A DNA stretch of 64,000 bases from Calycina herbarum (lineage: Eukaryota > Ascomycota > Leotiomycetes > Helotiales > Pezizellaceae): the NCBI GenBank assembly GCA_001414485.1, contig LLEY01000085.1, positions 209,009-273,008 of the forward strand, read 5' to 3'. The notes under the pieces were generated by a model, which searched no databases, was not told the DNA's origin, and was given only the letters and a program-made list of their open reading frames with translations. Every line of letters begins with the position of its first letter. Position 1 is the stretch's first letter. Positions 24,453 through 36,708 of the stretch are shown in pieces. The position numbers and the translations under genes were made by a program.

Positions 24453-25607
24453 TCATGCTCCCAAAGGCATAATTGGAAGTGATGGTCCCCATGGAACGAG
24501 CTCCTTCTGCATAGCATTTTTGGCATACCCTTCCATGCACTAAACTAAGAGTTAGCTCGTTGTTTCTTTGTAAAGGAAATCATTGCAAGTAGAGTGCAAC
24601 ATACAAGTTCAAAGTGTATCGTGCTTTGGAATCCCCCCTTGGCTTCTTCGTCTACCTCATAATAGAGAGCTCTCAACCATCGGTGTAAGTTGGGAAAGTC
24701 AGTCCGAATTTGCTTCTAGTTACAGTTGAACATAGTATAATATACCATATCGAAGCGGACAGCAGGTGTGAAAAGTCTTTTTGTAACATATCAGCGGGCT
24801 GATAAGTAGGAAAAGGAAAAAGAAGTGCTTACCTGATATCTGGTTCCGTAATATGATCTCCGAGCAGGTACTTACTATGGCTAAGTCTGCTCTCTAAATC
24901 ATCAAGTCTGCCAAACAAACGCTTCATAGACTCATTGTAATCTTCTTGTGTGGGTGCCAAGCCACATTTGTAAGTGCCCCAGCAGTAGTCCATCTCGATC
25001 TCCTGGTTAAGGACATCGATCTCATCTCTGAGATTTTCTGGGTAAAGTCCCCCACCGGGCTTGTTCACTTCTCTGACCTCAGGAGCTAAGAAAGCGTCAA
25101 AAGCGGTGAAGAACATTCGAATGATATCGCCACTATCGTTGTTGACAATGGTTTTCTTCTTGCGGTCCCATAAGAGGGGGGCATTGCAGTCACCCTTGTA
25201 ACCTGGCTCTGCTTTTTTATACAATTCCCGGAAATTCTTGACGCCTTCAATAGCATCAACAGTCTCAGAGCCACCAGTGCCATCATAGGCCCATGAGTTT
25301 GAGCCGTCGACATCTCGGTGGATTGAGGCAACGCTGCGTCCAACGATAGGCTGAAGACGCTTGAGCTGGTAAACTATGTTGGCTCGGTGAACCCATGGGC
25401 AACCAAGATGAAGGTATAGAGCCTGTTGTGAAGTTAGTTAAATTCCGTGGGGGGAAAACTAAGCCCCCTTTGATGACTTACATAGCGATCTGGCTCAGCG
25501 GGGAATTCAGATGTTGGCTCTGGACTGATGATAGAGCGGAACCTAGCTGGTGGTGGTACGAAAGAGCTTGGAAGCTTGGGAAGTGTGTTTGGTGCTACTG
25601 AAGCCAT
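24453..25607 (-). pseudogene. Xi-class glutathione S-transferase / glutathionyl-hydroquinone reductase (ECM4-type) with in-frame stop
   Basis: Exons 25,607-25,482, 25,422-24,833, 24,776-24,605 and 24,539-24,453 join in phase to 325 codons, the usual length of the ECM4/YqjG family. The catalytic GCPWVHRAN motif opens exon 2. The conserved NDSGDIIRMF and LLGDHITEPDIR segments follow, then RFDMVYYTMFNCN and FPNLHRWLRALYY. A TAG at 24,716-24,718 interrupts codon 259, right after FNCN, where the family continues. Bases downstream still encode family-like protein to the true C-terminus (VPWGPSLPIMPLGA), so decay or an assembly error is recent. Family enzymes reduce glutathionyl-hydroquinones with glutathione in the cytosol. 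Placement beside a quinone/furanone-type synthetase suggests detoxification of quinone adducts (inference). Confidence 0.85.
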
Positions 25608-26531
25608 CGCGACCTACTGGGGCTGAGTTTCGAAGAGTATCTCAAAAGGCTGTGTGTAATTTCAAGATGAATGAATTTCTGGTTATCGTTTCTTGGTAAA
25701 GTTGAGATCAAGTGAATTTAAATAAATACACAACCAACCAACCAGTCAAGCTCACTCTCACTTTTTAGCAATATGCACGTCATGTTCATTGTAGAATCAC
25801 GTTATGCTTTTGCTACACTCACGACAAACTCAATTGGTCCTGATTCTTGATCGTTAGCATCCAGTACAGAATATATCTTTCAGACCTGGATTCAAATCCT
25901 CTTGCTCGTGCGAGCGTGGCTAAATTATGCTACAGTATTACATTCCTTGAAGAAACTGATAGCCGTTCCTTTTCCTGCATTGCCCCGCTCAGTGAAACGT
26001 TATACGACAGTGAAGGGTGGGTGGGGAAGTATTGGTATGTTCTTATCCTCATTGCCAAATAAGGTAAGTTACATGCTCTACCTCGGGTGTTACACTATCG
26101 CAATTTGTAAATGCCTGTTGACTTGCATAATGCACCTTGACTGCCTTCGCATATGTCACCTTGCATGTGGTTGGAGGAGAAAACGAGCGCGAATATATGT
26201 GTGTGGGGGTGATATACGGGGAAAATGGTGGGAAAATTATATGAGGGTGTGGCGAAAGCATATCGCATTGGCTAGCTCGGCTGCTTGGTAACCAGGGCTC
26301 GCTTAGACCAGACCGCGTAAGTATGTTGTTTGCCTACAAAAATCCCTGCTCTAGAAAAATCCTTGTCGCTTTTCCAACCATAGCACCATGGGCTTGATAA
26401 ATTGAGGTTGCTGCTTTAATGGAATCGGGGCATAAAAACCTTCTAGTATTTTCAATTTTGAAATTTTACTGTAATTATCAACAGCCGGTACTTTGCTCTT
26501 TGAATTTACAAAACAACTCACAATCGCTACC
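25608..26531. promoter_or_regulatory. Divergent intergenic region between GST and dehydrogenase
   Basis: About 920 bases separate two divergent starts and presumably contain both promoters. A T-loop-like sequence near 25,885 was examined and rejected as a tRNA. The open frames at 25,847-26,291 show no family resemblance. Confidence 0.4.
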
Positions 26532-27724
26532 ATGGCCCCTCAGCTTGCATTTTTGGGTTTAGGTCTCATGGGCCAGGTACTTTACCAACCATTCTTACTA
26601 ACAAGAAATAGTTGGTTTCTAATTTAAGATAACAGGTCATTACCAAAAATCTGGTTCTTCATGGAAATCTGGAGAAGCCCTTAGCAATATACAACCGTAC
26701 GGAAAGTGTCGCACAGAAACACAGCTCCCAGATCGGGCATTCCAGGGCAGTTTCAACTGTCGAGGAAGCCATCGCGGGATCGGATATCATTTGGTCATGT
26801 CTCCAAAATCAAGAAGCCGTAGAGTCCATTTTTGAGGAAATTCTTACAAGGGATATTGAAGAAAAACTTTTTATCGAGAGTTCAACAATGACCCCCGAGG
26901 AAACTAGGAGTATTTCCGATCGAGTCTTAAGTGCAGGGGGAGCTTTTGTTGCTTTGCCAGCTACCTATTGCTTTCCTGAATTCGATTTTGAAAGAATACG
27001 GAAACAACGCTGAATTGTTTAGTTATGGGGGATCCTAATATCGCAGAGCGTCGTGGGCTCATTTGTATAATCGCTGGGACAAACAAGTCAATTGAACGCA
27101 TCAGGCCGTACATAATTGGGGTGTAAGTCAAACCGTAGCGCTACTTCATGAATCTATCTTCCGAGGGCGATTTTTGACCTTCGAACCACTAAAATAGGAT
27201 AGGAAAGTCAATCGTTGACTTGACCGGCGAGGAACCTAGTAGTGCGTCCTTACTCAAGCTTTTGGGAAACCTACTCATTATGACAACCATGGAGACTGTT
27301 GCCGAAGCTAATGTTTTTGCGGAGAAATGCGGACTTGGGACTCAAATCATGAACAAATTAATGACCCAGTTATTTCCTAACCCACCGCACTCAATCTACA
27401 ACGTCAGAATGTTAAATGGGGACTACTATCAAAACCAAGTAAGTATTGGAACGTTCTGCATCTTTAACGCTGCAAGGGAATATTACTAATCATATATAAC
27501 TTTGTTACCCATAGCCAATGGTCGAAATCTCGAAAGCTCAAGATGTGGCTGCGCACGTTTTGGAAATAGAAAAGTCAACTGGGACTTCAGTCAAAGGTTA
27601 TGAGGTTGCTGTGGACCACTTGCAAGCGGCAGAAGATCATGCTGGTGATAAGGCTGACATAACTGGAATATACGGTGCTGTAAGACTTAAGAGTGGGCTT
27701 CCCTACGAGACCGGGAGCGTGTAA
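26532..27724 (+). CDS. NAD(P)-binding 6-phosphogluconate/3-hydroxyisobutyrate dehydrogenase-family oxidoreductase, one abnormal splice donor
   Basis: Five exons (26,532-26,576; 26,636-26,960; 27,023-27,122; 27,198-27,438; 27,515-27,724) give 306 residues, the family norm. The N-terminal Rossmann motif is AFLGLGLMGQ. The NAD-binding half ends at the intron-2 junction, after which VMGDPNIAERRG, CIIAGTNKSIERIRPY and the helical C-terminal half SASLLKLLGNLLI (catalytic Lys region) follow, ending DITGIYGAVRLKSGLPYE. Intron 2 (26,961-27,022, 62 nt) has a good branch/acceptor end but starts CT rather than GT. Unspliced reading hits a stop after about 16 codons. The gene is therefore intact or newly disabled by one base change. 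The substrate is unknown; it may act as a tailoring reductase in the neighbouring cluster. Confidence 0.85.
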
Positions 27725-28017
27725 CTTCCGAGGTGGAGCAGACAAAGGGAATTAAATTGAATAATAATTTTGGGTGTTTCATCTTTGCATCAATTTTGCA
27801 TCTTTTACCTGTCATTTCTAAGTTGCACTGTAGCTTTATGTAGGCAGGGGTAGCCCTGCAATCAGTTGCTGTATCCTTAGTACTACTGTATATGTCGCCT
27901 CCGATCTTGGCTTTCGTCGTCCTCGACTATAAAATACAAGTGTCGCCCGTCTTCTTTTTGGCCAGTTCCAGTGTTGCTTCCACAAAAGCCAGCAATTTAC
28001 TTCAGACTTGTCCAACC

Positions 28018-28426
28018 ATGACTTCGAGTAACATCACAGATCTTGCGGCCTCTGTTGCTTCCAATACTGCAACGTATCATGAGTACTTAAAATCTCATGA
28101 TATTCCCCAACCAACAAATGATGTCGCACCCCCTACTTCTACGGAGTGCCAGGGATTAATTTTTTGCTCACCACCTAGGTGGCAGTACGCACTCTACACC
28201 AAAATTTGTATGGCACTTTAATACTGCCACCTAGGCGTTGAGCAAAAAATTAGTCAAGTCACTTCTTACCCGAGGAGATTATCTCCGCACGAGACAAAGC
28301 CATTGAAGCTTCAAATGAACTTCAAACACTCTTGATGGGCCCAGTTCAATCAACAATAAACGTAGAAATATTGGTAAGAAATCGACATTCCTATTCTTCG
28401 AGATTGAAAATTGACATGGAAGTGTA
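28018..28426 (+). pseudogene. O-methyltransferase, 5' fragment only
   Basis: The start MTSSNITDLAASVASNTATY followed by …EYLKSHDIPQPTNDV and, after an insertion, LPEEIISARDKAIEASNEL and QTLLMGPVQ matches the dimerisation-helix N-terminus typical of fungal class I O-methyltransferases of secondary metabolism (normally about 400 residues). A 92-bp MITE interrupts the exon, and the two sides are out of frame by one base even after removing it. A splice donor at 28,374 (GTAAGA) opens an intron that runs into a second MITE at 28,427. The catalytic SAM-binding domain is not found on the far side of the transposon island. Confidence 0.75.
28159..28250. mobile_element. 92-bp TA-flanked MITE inside the O-methyltransferase exon
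   Basis: Imperfect inverted ends of about 30 bp start ATTTTTTGCTCA, share CCTAGGTGGCAGTA and are flanked by TA on both sides (28,157-28,158 and 28,251-28,252). No coding capacity. Confidence 0.8.
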
Positions 28427-28535
28427 CAGTGAGTTGCGAGTTAAGCTTGAATTTGCCTACTTTTTGAGAAAATTCCTTGATTTCCCCCCTTTTTAGGCAC
28501 TCTTTTACCTATTAATTAATAATAATATATAATAT

Positions 28536-28727
28536 TGTCGGTATATGCACAAGTGGTTAGCACTTCCACGTGCCTTTTGCACTTCCACGTGCCTTCCTCG
28601 CTTAATGAGGAAGGCAGGTATTTAAGAACCGAGTACAGACTTCTTTCTTACTCGGTATGCATCAACGATAGTTATAAGAATATATACTCTTTTACATCAA
28701 GCTATCGACCACCAAGTCGAACCAACA
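28536..28727 (+). repeat. 5' LTR of copia element
   Basis: Starts TGTCGGTATATGCACAAG, ends CCAACA. It contains a twice-repeated GCACTTCCACGTGCCTT motif, a CCTTCCTC…GAGGAAGG hairpin and a TATTTAA box. Differs from the 3' LTR by one T. Confidence 0.95.
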
Positions 28728-28941
28728 CTAATCAGTGGACGCACAGATCAGAAACACTTGGCTATGTGAAGCGGTTCTAATCTGAACTGTAAGCTCACCA
28801 GCTAAGTAGTTGTGCAAAGTAGACTCCTCTCGTCGAATAGAGACTCCTTCTACTAGTTACTGCAAACTCTTGCAGTACGGCTACAACGTAGACTCCTCTC
28901 GTTAAACAGAGACTCCTTCTACAGCCACAAAACACACTCAA

Positions 28942-29028
28942 AATCCACTGCAAACTCTACGAATTACACACACAGAATCCACTACAAACTCTACGAATTA
29001 CACACGCATATCCACTACAAACTCTACA
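28942..29028. repeat. Short tandem repeats in copia leader
   Basis: Three degenerate units of about 32-35 bp, each containing a CCACT(G/A)CAAACTCTAC core, lie in the untranslated leader. Upstream, at about 28,817-28,925, a GTAGACTCCTCTCG…ACTCCTTCTAC unit occurs twice. Confidence 0.75.
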
Positions 29029-29736
29029 GCTTACAGACAACCATAACCACCTACGGAATAAGAACTCGTAGGAGGCCCTTTGACCCTAACAACTCACGCC
29101 CTCGGATATCCAGTACAACCTCGGATAATCCGGATCACCTAGCCCACTTCTACTGAACTGGAACTGGCCCACTTCTACTATTTAATCTCGGAGAACCTAG
29201 AATCTAGATCAACCATCATACTAAGGAGCCTCCAAGAGCCCCACCTACTGTATAGAACGGAATAACCCACCTCTAGGGAGAGGCTAAGCAAGGGATTAAG
29301 CCACGTTTGATAAACAACACGGCTTTCTATTCCTTACATACTCACTTACCCTTACTAGCACAAAGCCTACTCACTTCTTATTTACACACTAGTACTATAT
29401 ACCGTCGATTCTATATCTACTTTCGTTTCTTTTACTACTTTCGATTATTTCTAATTTATATATACTACATTCGACTTCTTCTACTACTATACTATAGCAC
29501 TATCAACTTTGGCTAAGGATAAGAAGGCTATAGCTTATATAGAAGAGAAGATCACAGAATACAACGTCGACGACATAGAGATAGAGGACGTATATCTATA
29601 GGAAGTGTACTATATAGACTTTAACGCCTGGCCGGAATCGAGGTTCGCTAGCGTAAGAAGAAGCACACTTATCCTAATATACAAGCTATTACGATATAGA
29701 GGCGTATAGGTAGAGATAGATAGAAACAAGGCATAT

Positions 29737-29808
29737 ATACTAAAGGCACTCTATAATATAGTATAAGAACTTATACTAAAGGCACTCTATAATATAGTAT
29801 AAGAACTT
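29737..29808. repeat. 36-bp perfect tandem duplication in copia gag
   Basis: Two identical 36-bp copies (29,737-29,772 and 29,773-29,808) add 12 codons in frame. Confidence 0.9.
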
Positions 29809-30385
29809 ATACGAACTGAATAGACTATTAAGGAACTACGATCAGTAGTATTCTAGAACAAAACAAAGTCACCAGAGATGCTTATAAGGCATACGTATAT
29901 CGAAGCCTATTCTAAACGATTCCCTAAAATAAACAACTCTTCGTATACACCTACAGCCTCGGCTAGTAATAACAACAACACTCTCTTAAACACCTTTCCT
30001 TCAAGCAACATTCCAAAGCAAATTCCTTTGAATACTTCTCCTTCTACGCCTAACATTCCTTTATACAACGCCCCCCCGAATTCCTTTACAAACACCTAGG
30101 TATTAGCTATAAACAACTCTATTCCTATAATACTATAAGGCTTTAGACCTTAAGCCAGCTATAACCAGGACTTCTCTCGCTTACTCGGTAACCTTATAAA
30201 GTTATACTCAGAAGGACAAAAGTACAGAAGTAAGAGGGATAACTTCAAGCTTAAATCTATTATATTCAAGGATATATACAAGCGTTATAGTATACTACCC
30301 TTAGTATATAACCTAGCTTTCCCGATCATACTTAAGGGCCAGGCGTCTAACCACTTCTATACAAGTGTATTTAAGAACAGAAGGG

Positions 30386-30850
30386 TGTCACGAATCACGG
30401 TATACGTGGTAAGTAGTCCAGACGGCGTTCTGACAGGACAAGGTATAATATCCGGGAAAGGAAAGTAACATAGGAGGAAATCAGTAATGCGGAAGGACAT
30501 TAGGGATTTCAGGATCTCACTGTTGTGGTAATGTTGGAAGTCACGTGTGGTTATGTGACATGATCGCCTACATCGCTCTGGTCGCCTTGATCGCGAGCGA
30601 CGCGAGCGACGCGAGCGATGTGAGCGACGCACTTTGGAAACGAAGGTTCTATATAAGACTAGCACGTCTGCCATTAGATAGGAGCTTCGTGCTTAACTTT
30701 AGTTATTAATCTTATTATCTTATTTAATATCTTTGATATAAGTAACGAGTTCACTTCTAAGTAAACAACCCGGCATATTTATACTTCTTACTTGTATACT
30801 AACCTTCGAGACTTAGTTATCTTTGTTTAGTTTGTTTAAGTTTCGTTATA
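30386..30850 (+). repeat. 5' LTR of chromovirus copy 4
   Basis: Starts TGTCACGAATCACGG. U3 keeps its CA and TG dinucleotides and includes a GC-rich tandem array of GCGAGCGAC-like units at about 30,592-30,632. Confidence 0.92.
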
Positions 30851-33800
30851 CTTTAAGCACCTGCTTAGAAGTAAGATTGCTACTATGTCGGCAACCTCTT
30901 CTACTCTGAAAACCACCCTACTAAAGCTAGCTGTAGACTACCTAGTTATATTAGTTACTACTCTTTGAGAGGAAGTGAAACTTCCCCTTCTAAAACCGTT
31001 TAATAGCTCGCTAGAGAAACTAGCTAAGTTCTTAATAAAAGCTTCCCTCTACTTAAACTTTTATTATACTTAGTTTAGAAATAAAACTAACTAGGTTATA
31101 TGGTTGTCTACCTGTCTTAAAGGGGCAGCTTATAACTGGTTAGAACCTTACTTAGAGGATTACTAGGCGAACAAAATAGTTAAAGGAAAAGTCTTTCTTT
31201 AAATGTCTAAAAAGACAAGGGATTTGTTTAGAAATGTTCAAGGGTTTAGAGAAGGAATCAACTAGGCTTTTAAGGATGTTGATATAAAGAAAAAGGCAGT
31301 TAGAGCTTTATATATACTTAGGTAGAAGGGGTTAGCTGCTAAGTATACCTTATAATTTTAATAGTACTCTATATAAATTAGATAGAACGATAAAGTATTA
31401 CGTGAACAATTCTATTATAGACTTAAGAATAATATAAAGGATAAAATCGTATAAGAGGATTTTCTAGATATATTAAACGAATTAACGAATAACGTAATTA
31501 GGATTAATAACCGTATCTATAAAAGGAATCTAGAGAAGAAAGGAAGTTATAGTTATTGATATAGAAAGAGTAGACGAAAAGATTATAGAGATCCTATAGA
31601 AATCGACGCTACTTAGAAATTATAGGTTCTAGGGAAGGAATCTAAGAAAGAAAACTCCTAGAGGGGAGGATTGTCCTAGAAAGAGTGAAATCGTTGACGC
31701 GAGTAGAACTTATATTATAACTGTAGTCTTCCTAGCTATAGAGTAAATAAGTGTAGTAAGAAGAAAGACTCTAAAGGGAAGTAAGCTAACGCTACTATCT
31801 AAAAAGAAGTAGCTTTACTAGAAAAAATCGAACTTACGGACGAAGAACTCGAGGCTAGAGGTTATAGTATATAAATTAAAACAGATGCTATAGATATAAT
31901 AGCAGGTGTTATATACTTGTAGCTGAACGGAGGAATTAAGTTATAAGTTAGTAAGGTATAGGATACTAATAATAATAGAGATCTATTACTTAAAGAATAT
32001 TACGATATATAGTTAGAAATAGATTATAAATTACCTATTTAGGTAGAATATAAATTACTACTATTAATAAGTTTGTTAGAGTTGTTGGAATCGATATCTA
32101 ACTCGTTAGAAGTAGATCTAGGAATATATAAGCCTAAATAAGACGAGATATAGGCATTTATTAGAACCTTTAAAAGAGGGAATAGATAGGTATATATAGA
32201 AAACTAGAAACCTAATTTCTAGAGCTTATATTCTACTTAAGAAATTAACTCTACTATTTTAACTACTTATAAAATAGTTTAGAATAATTAAGATAGAATA
32301 ACGTTAGTAAGCCTTGTTACTAGAAGGGAAACTATTAAATTTAAAGAACCTAGACTAGAATAAGCAGTATCTAGTAAGCTATTTAGTACGCCTGAGATAG
32401 GAGATATTTAGATAGTTGTAGATATATAAGAAGAAACTAGCTTATAGTAATAGTAGAGTTCTAACAACTTTATAGGACGCCTAAAACCTAGTTTTTTAGG
32501 TATACTACCTGACGATAAGGAAGCTATACTAGAAATAGGAGGCTAATATACTATAGTCGCTTTAGTTAGAAAAGTCGGAGTAATATTTTAGGAATTACGA
32601 AGTAGAAAGTTATTTAGTATAATCTTTTAGGAGATAAACGAATACGATATAGACTAAGAAATGAAGTTGGTATAAAGAGAACTCTACTAACTAATAATTA
32701 GAGAATTAAACGCTACCTTTAGAGAAAATCAACTTATAGTAATAGCGAAGATAAGAGGAAAGGAACTCCGAGTCTTAATTAATTTAGGAGTAACGAGTAA
32801 TTTCCTTTCTCTAGTAGCTTAGAAGAAGCTGAACGTCCTAATTAAAGGTATAAGGCTATACTACTTAGGAGTAGTTGATAGAATAGACGTTATATACTAG
32901 GATAGAATTATTGATTAGTAAACTATTCTAATAAGTATTACTATTAAAGGATACTGCTTAGATATATAATTCGATATTGTTGAAATAGGAAGTAAGGAAG
33001 TGATACTAGGTATGCTATAGATTAGGGAATATAATCTAGATATTAATTAAAAGGTACGAATAATAACCTTTAGTTGATATAATTATATAGGATTGTAATT
33101 GTAACTTTAAGGCTAGAACAAGGTTAGCGCTACCTCTTCTAAGACGCTAGGATACCTAGCCTAAGGTCCTCTACAGGTTAGTAGGACAGCTGATAATGAA
33201 ATACCTATATAGTATAGAGAATTTAAGGCTTTGTTTAAAAACTTAGAAGACTTACGAGCCTTGCTAGAACATTGCTTATAGGATTATAAGATTAAATTAA
33301 AAGAGAGTTATTACCTCTCGAAGTAGAAGCTTTGGTTATATAACTAGAAAAGCCTATAAAAGATAGAAAGTTATATAAAGGAAGGTATAAAAAAGAGATA
33401 TATTAGAAAATCTGAGTTACTAATTACCTTAAACATGCTTATTATTAAGAAGAAAGACGATCTAGATAGAAGAGTATATGTTAATTACTAAGAAGTAAAT
33501 TACGCTATAGTTAAGGACGCTTATCCGCTGCTACCTAGCTAGTACTTATAAGATAAGTTGGGTAAAGTAGTACGATTTACGAAATTAGATTAACGAAATA
33601 CTTATAGACTTATATAAATAAAAGTCGGGGATAAATAGAAGATAGTATTTGCCTTACTATCGAGCCTTTACGAATATACAGTTATACTATTTAGACTCTA
33701 TAACGTACTAGCTATATGTTAAAGATAAAATAATAATATTTTAGGAGATCTTCTAGAAGTAATAGTAATCTATTACCTAGATAATATCTTAATCTTCTTA

Positions 33801-36059
33801 GAAAAAGAAGAAGAATATAAAGGATATGTTAAAGAAGTTTTATAATAACTAGTAAAAGTAAACTCTTAGTTAAAACTCTTGAAATACGAGTTTAGAGTAA
33901 CTCGAACACTTTTCTTAGGATAGGTGTTTAGTTTAGGGAAAATAGAGATAGATCTAATAAAAATCTAGAACGTCTTAAACTAGAAGTTACTAGAGAATAT
34001 AAAAGATATATAATCCTTCCTTAGATTTATAAACTTTTACTATCTATTTATTCAAGACTATATAAAGATTACTAAACTAATATCGAGACTAGTTAAGAAA
34101 GCTATTAAGTTTATATAGAATAAATAGGTAGAGGACGCTTTTTAGAAAATAAAAGCAAAGTTTATAGAAGAACCTATTTTATACGATTTTAATATATAAA
34201 AGCCTAGTATAATTAAAATAGACGCCTTAGATATAGTAGTAGGAGTAGTTTACTTACAGCTAAATAATAAGGGAAAGCTTATACTTATTATATATTATTC
34301 TAAGATATTTAACCTAGTATAATAAAACTATAGCATTTTTAATAAAGAGTTACTTACTATAGTATTAGCTTTAGAATACTAGAGAATTTATTTATAGCTA
34401 GTAAAATACCTAGTTATAGTTTTATCTAACTACGAGAACCTTAGGACATTTACAACTACTAAGGAACTTACGACGAGGCGATTAGCTAGATAGTTAGAAA
34501 TATTAAGAGGATTTAACATTATTATTTAACATATAAAAGGAACGTTAAATACTTAAGCTAATACTCTTAGCTAGAAACCTAGATATAAGGGAAATAAAGA
34601 GTATAAAAAGATTATAATCTTAAAAACTCTTAAAAACAGAGACTTAGTACCTACTATATATAAAATAGTAGTAATAAACGATATATAGATAGATAAAATT
34701 TAGAATATATATAAAGGTTATAACTAGTATATAAAAGGGAAACTATAGGTTCCTAGTTTATATATAAAAGAATTTATATAAGAATACTATATTATACCTA
34801 CTTATGGTTACTAAGGAATTCAGAGAACCCTCTAGAGGATAAAATAACACTACTATATTAATCAGTTATCTATAATAGTTAAGGAAGTAATAGTAGAATA
34901 TAATACCTATACTAGGAATAAGGCTTCCTACTATACTCCTTATAGATAGATAAACACTACTCTAATACTATAGATACCTTAGAAATTAATATCTATAGAT
35001 TTTATTATTAAATTACTAAAATCTAAAGATCTAATAATAAGAGTTAAATATAATATAATCCTAGTTATTATAGAACGACTTACGAAATATATAATCTTAA
35101 TAACATATATAGAGTTAAGTATAGCTAAGGAATTAGTATTTATATTCCTTAGGGAAGTAGTCTTAAGACATAGACTACTTAAAGAGATACTCTCGGATAG
35201 AGATAAGCTCTTTACCTTAAAATTTTAGATCGCTCTTATAGAACGATTAGGTACAAAAAGGAAGCTTTTTATAGCTTTCTACTCTTAAATAAATAAAGGA
35301 AATAAACAGATGAATTAAGTAATTAAAACATACCTTTATTATTATATAAACTATTAGTAAGATAACTAGGTAGAACTGCTCCTCTTAGCACAGTTTACTT
35401 ATAATAGTTTAGTAATAGAAATAATACTTATTACGCCTTTCTACACTAATTATAGGTATAAATTAACAGCGTATTAAGAACTACTATCTATAACTATTAA
35501 TAATTAACTTACTCGTATTTAGGTCTTAAAAATTAAGAGTCTATATAAGGAACTTATAAAAGACCTATAATTTATAATAGAAAGAAATATACACTACTAT
35601 AACAAACGACGTAGTTAGGAGCTAACGCTAAAAGAGAGGGATAAAGTCTACTTAGTATAAAAAAACATCGATATAAAAAGACTAAGTAATAAACTAGATT
35701 ATAAAAAACTAAGACTATTTAAAATTAAATAAGTTAAGAGACCTTTAAATTATAAATTAGTATTACTAAAGATAATAAACATCTACCTAGTATTCTATAT
35801 ATCCCTACTCGAACCAGTACTACTAGGAGCACCACTAGCCCTACTTATAGAAATTCAACTAGTAAACCTAGATACTAAATATAAAGTCGAAAAGATTCTT
35901 AACTATAAGATTATTAGAGGTAAGATTAAGTATTTAATTAAATAGTTAGATTACCTATACTTAGAAAACACTTAGGAACTAAAAAGCAATCTTAACTATT
36001 GCCTAGAGGAACTTCGGGAGTTCTACTACTAAAACCTAGGGTTACCTACATCTTATAGT

Positions 36060-36480
36060 TAGAAGGGAAAGCTTTAAAGAAAGCCGAATCAAGAGTCGGC
36101 TCAGTAACAAAAGCGGGGTTAATAGAAGAAGAGGGGGCTACTAGCTAGGCGACCTCTAATTCCCTCTCTTCTTTCTCTTTCTCTACTCTTTCTTTCTTAT
36201 CAGCTTTATCAAGTTCTTATAGGTTAGTAAGACTACGACAGAGCATCTCTTGCTCCTGCTCTATAAGGAAGCGTTGTTGTTTTCGTAGACGAAGGATCTT
36301 CTATATAGCTTCTTCCTAAATCTTATAGGCTGTCTCTTCCTCCTATTATAACCTCCGCTTCTAGGCATTAATAGATTCCTACTCGAAAATTAAAGGTATT
36401 CGATTCTATAACTTAACATCGTAAGATTTACCCTTCCTAGTATACTTAGAATACTTAGAGCTACTAGGAACGCTAATACA
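36060..36480 (-). pseudogene. Antisense accessory ORF of gypsy copy 4, RIP-stopped
   Basis: Translated on the minus strand, this segment shows RLRKQQRFL and a Lys/Glu-rich tail closely like the protein at 21-323, with several TAG/TAA stops at former Gln or Trp codons. It lies between the chromodomain and the 3' LTR and is opposite in strand to pol. Confidence 0.6.
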
Positions 36481-36708
36481 TCAACAGCTGGTTTTTACAT
36501 TTATATAACAAGTATAAGGAATTATTTTACGTCTTAAACGTTCGATTTAAAGGGCGTTAAGGGTCTTATATTATTTAAGCTTGTCTTTTAAGAAAGGTGT
36601 TAACAACATAATAGGAACTAGGGAGGCCGCTAGCCTCTTAACGATATTTCTTAGGCTATACTTAAACGTAGGGACACACTAGTCTAAGAAGGGGATAGTG
36701 TTATAAAT

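Noticed and set aside
24332..24526. 64-residue minus-strand frame
   Set aside because: It is an out-of-frame reading of the last GST exon and its 3' flank; the correct frame gives the family C-terminus.
24689..24748. A 30-nt intron that would remove the GST stop codon
   Set aside because: It is shorter than any other intron here (48-143 nt) and would remove the conserved VYYTMFNCN residues.
25875..25915. T-loop-like GGATTCAAATCC, possible tRNA
   Set aside because: I could not fold acceptor, D and anticodon arms around it, and the stem bases do not pair.
28535..28780. Open frame repeated at 41,528-41,743
   Set aside because: Both are translations of the copia LTR, which explains the identity.
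28942..29028. Spaced repeats resembling a CRISPR array
   Set aside because: Units are degenerate, contiguous and lie in a copia leader of a eukaryote; no spacer structure.
30357..30674. Arg/Ser-rich 105-residue minus-strand frame
   Set aside because: The Arg-Ser run is a translation of the GCGAGCGAC tandem array in the gypsy U3, not a protein family.
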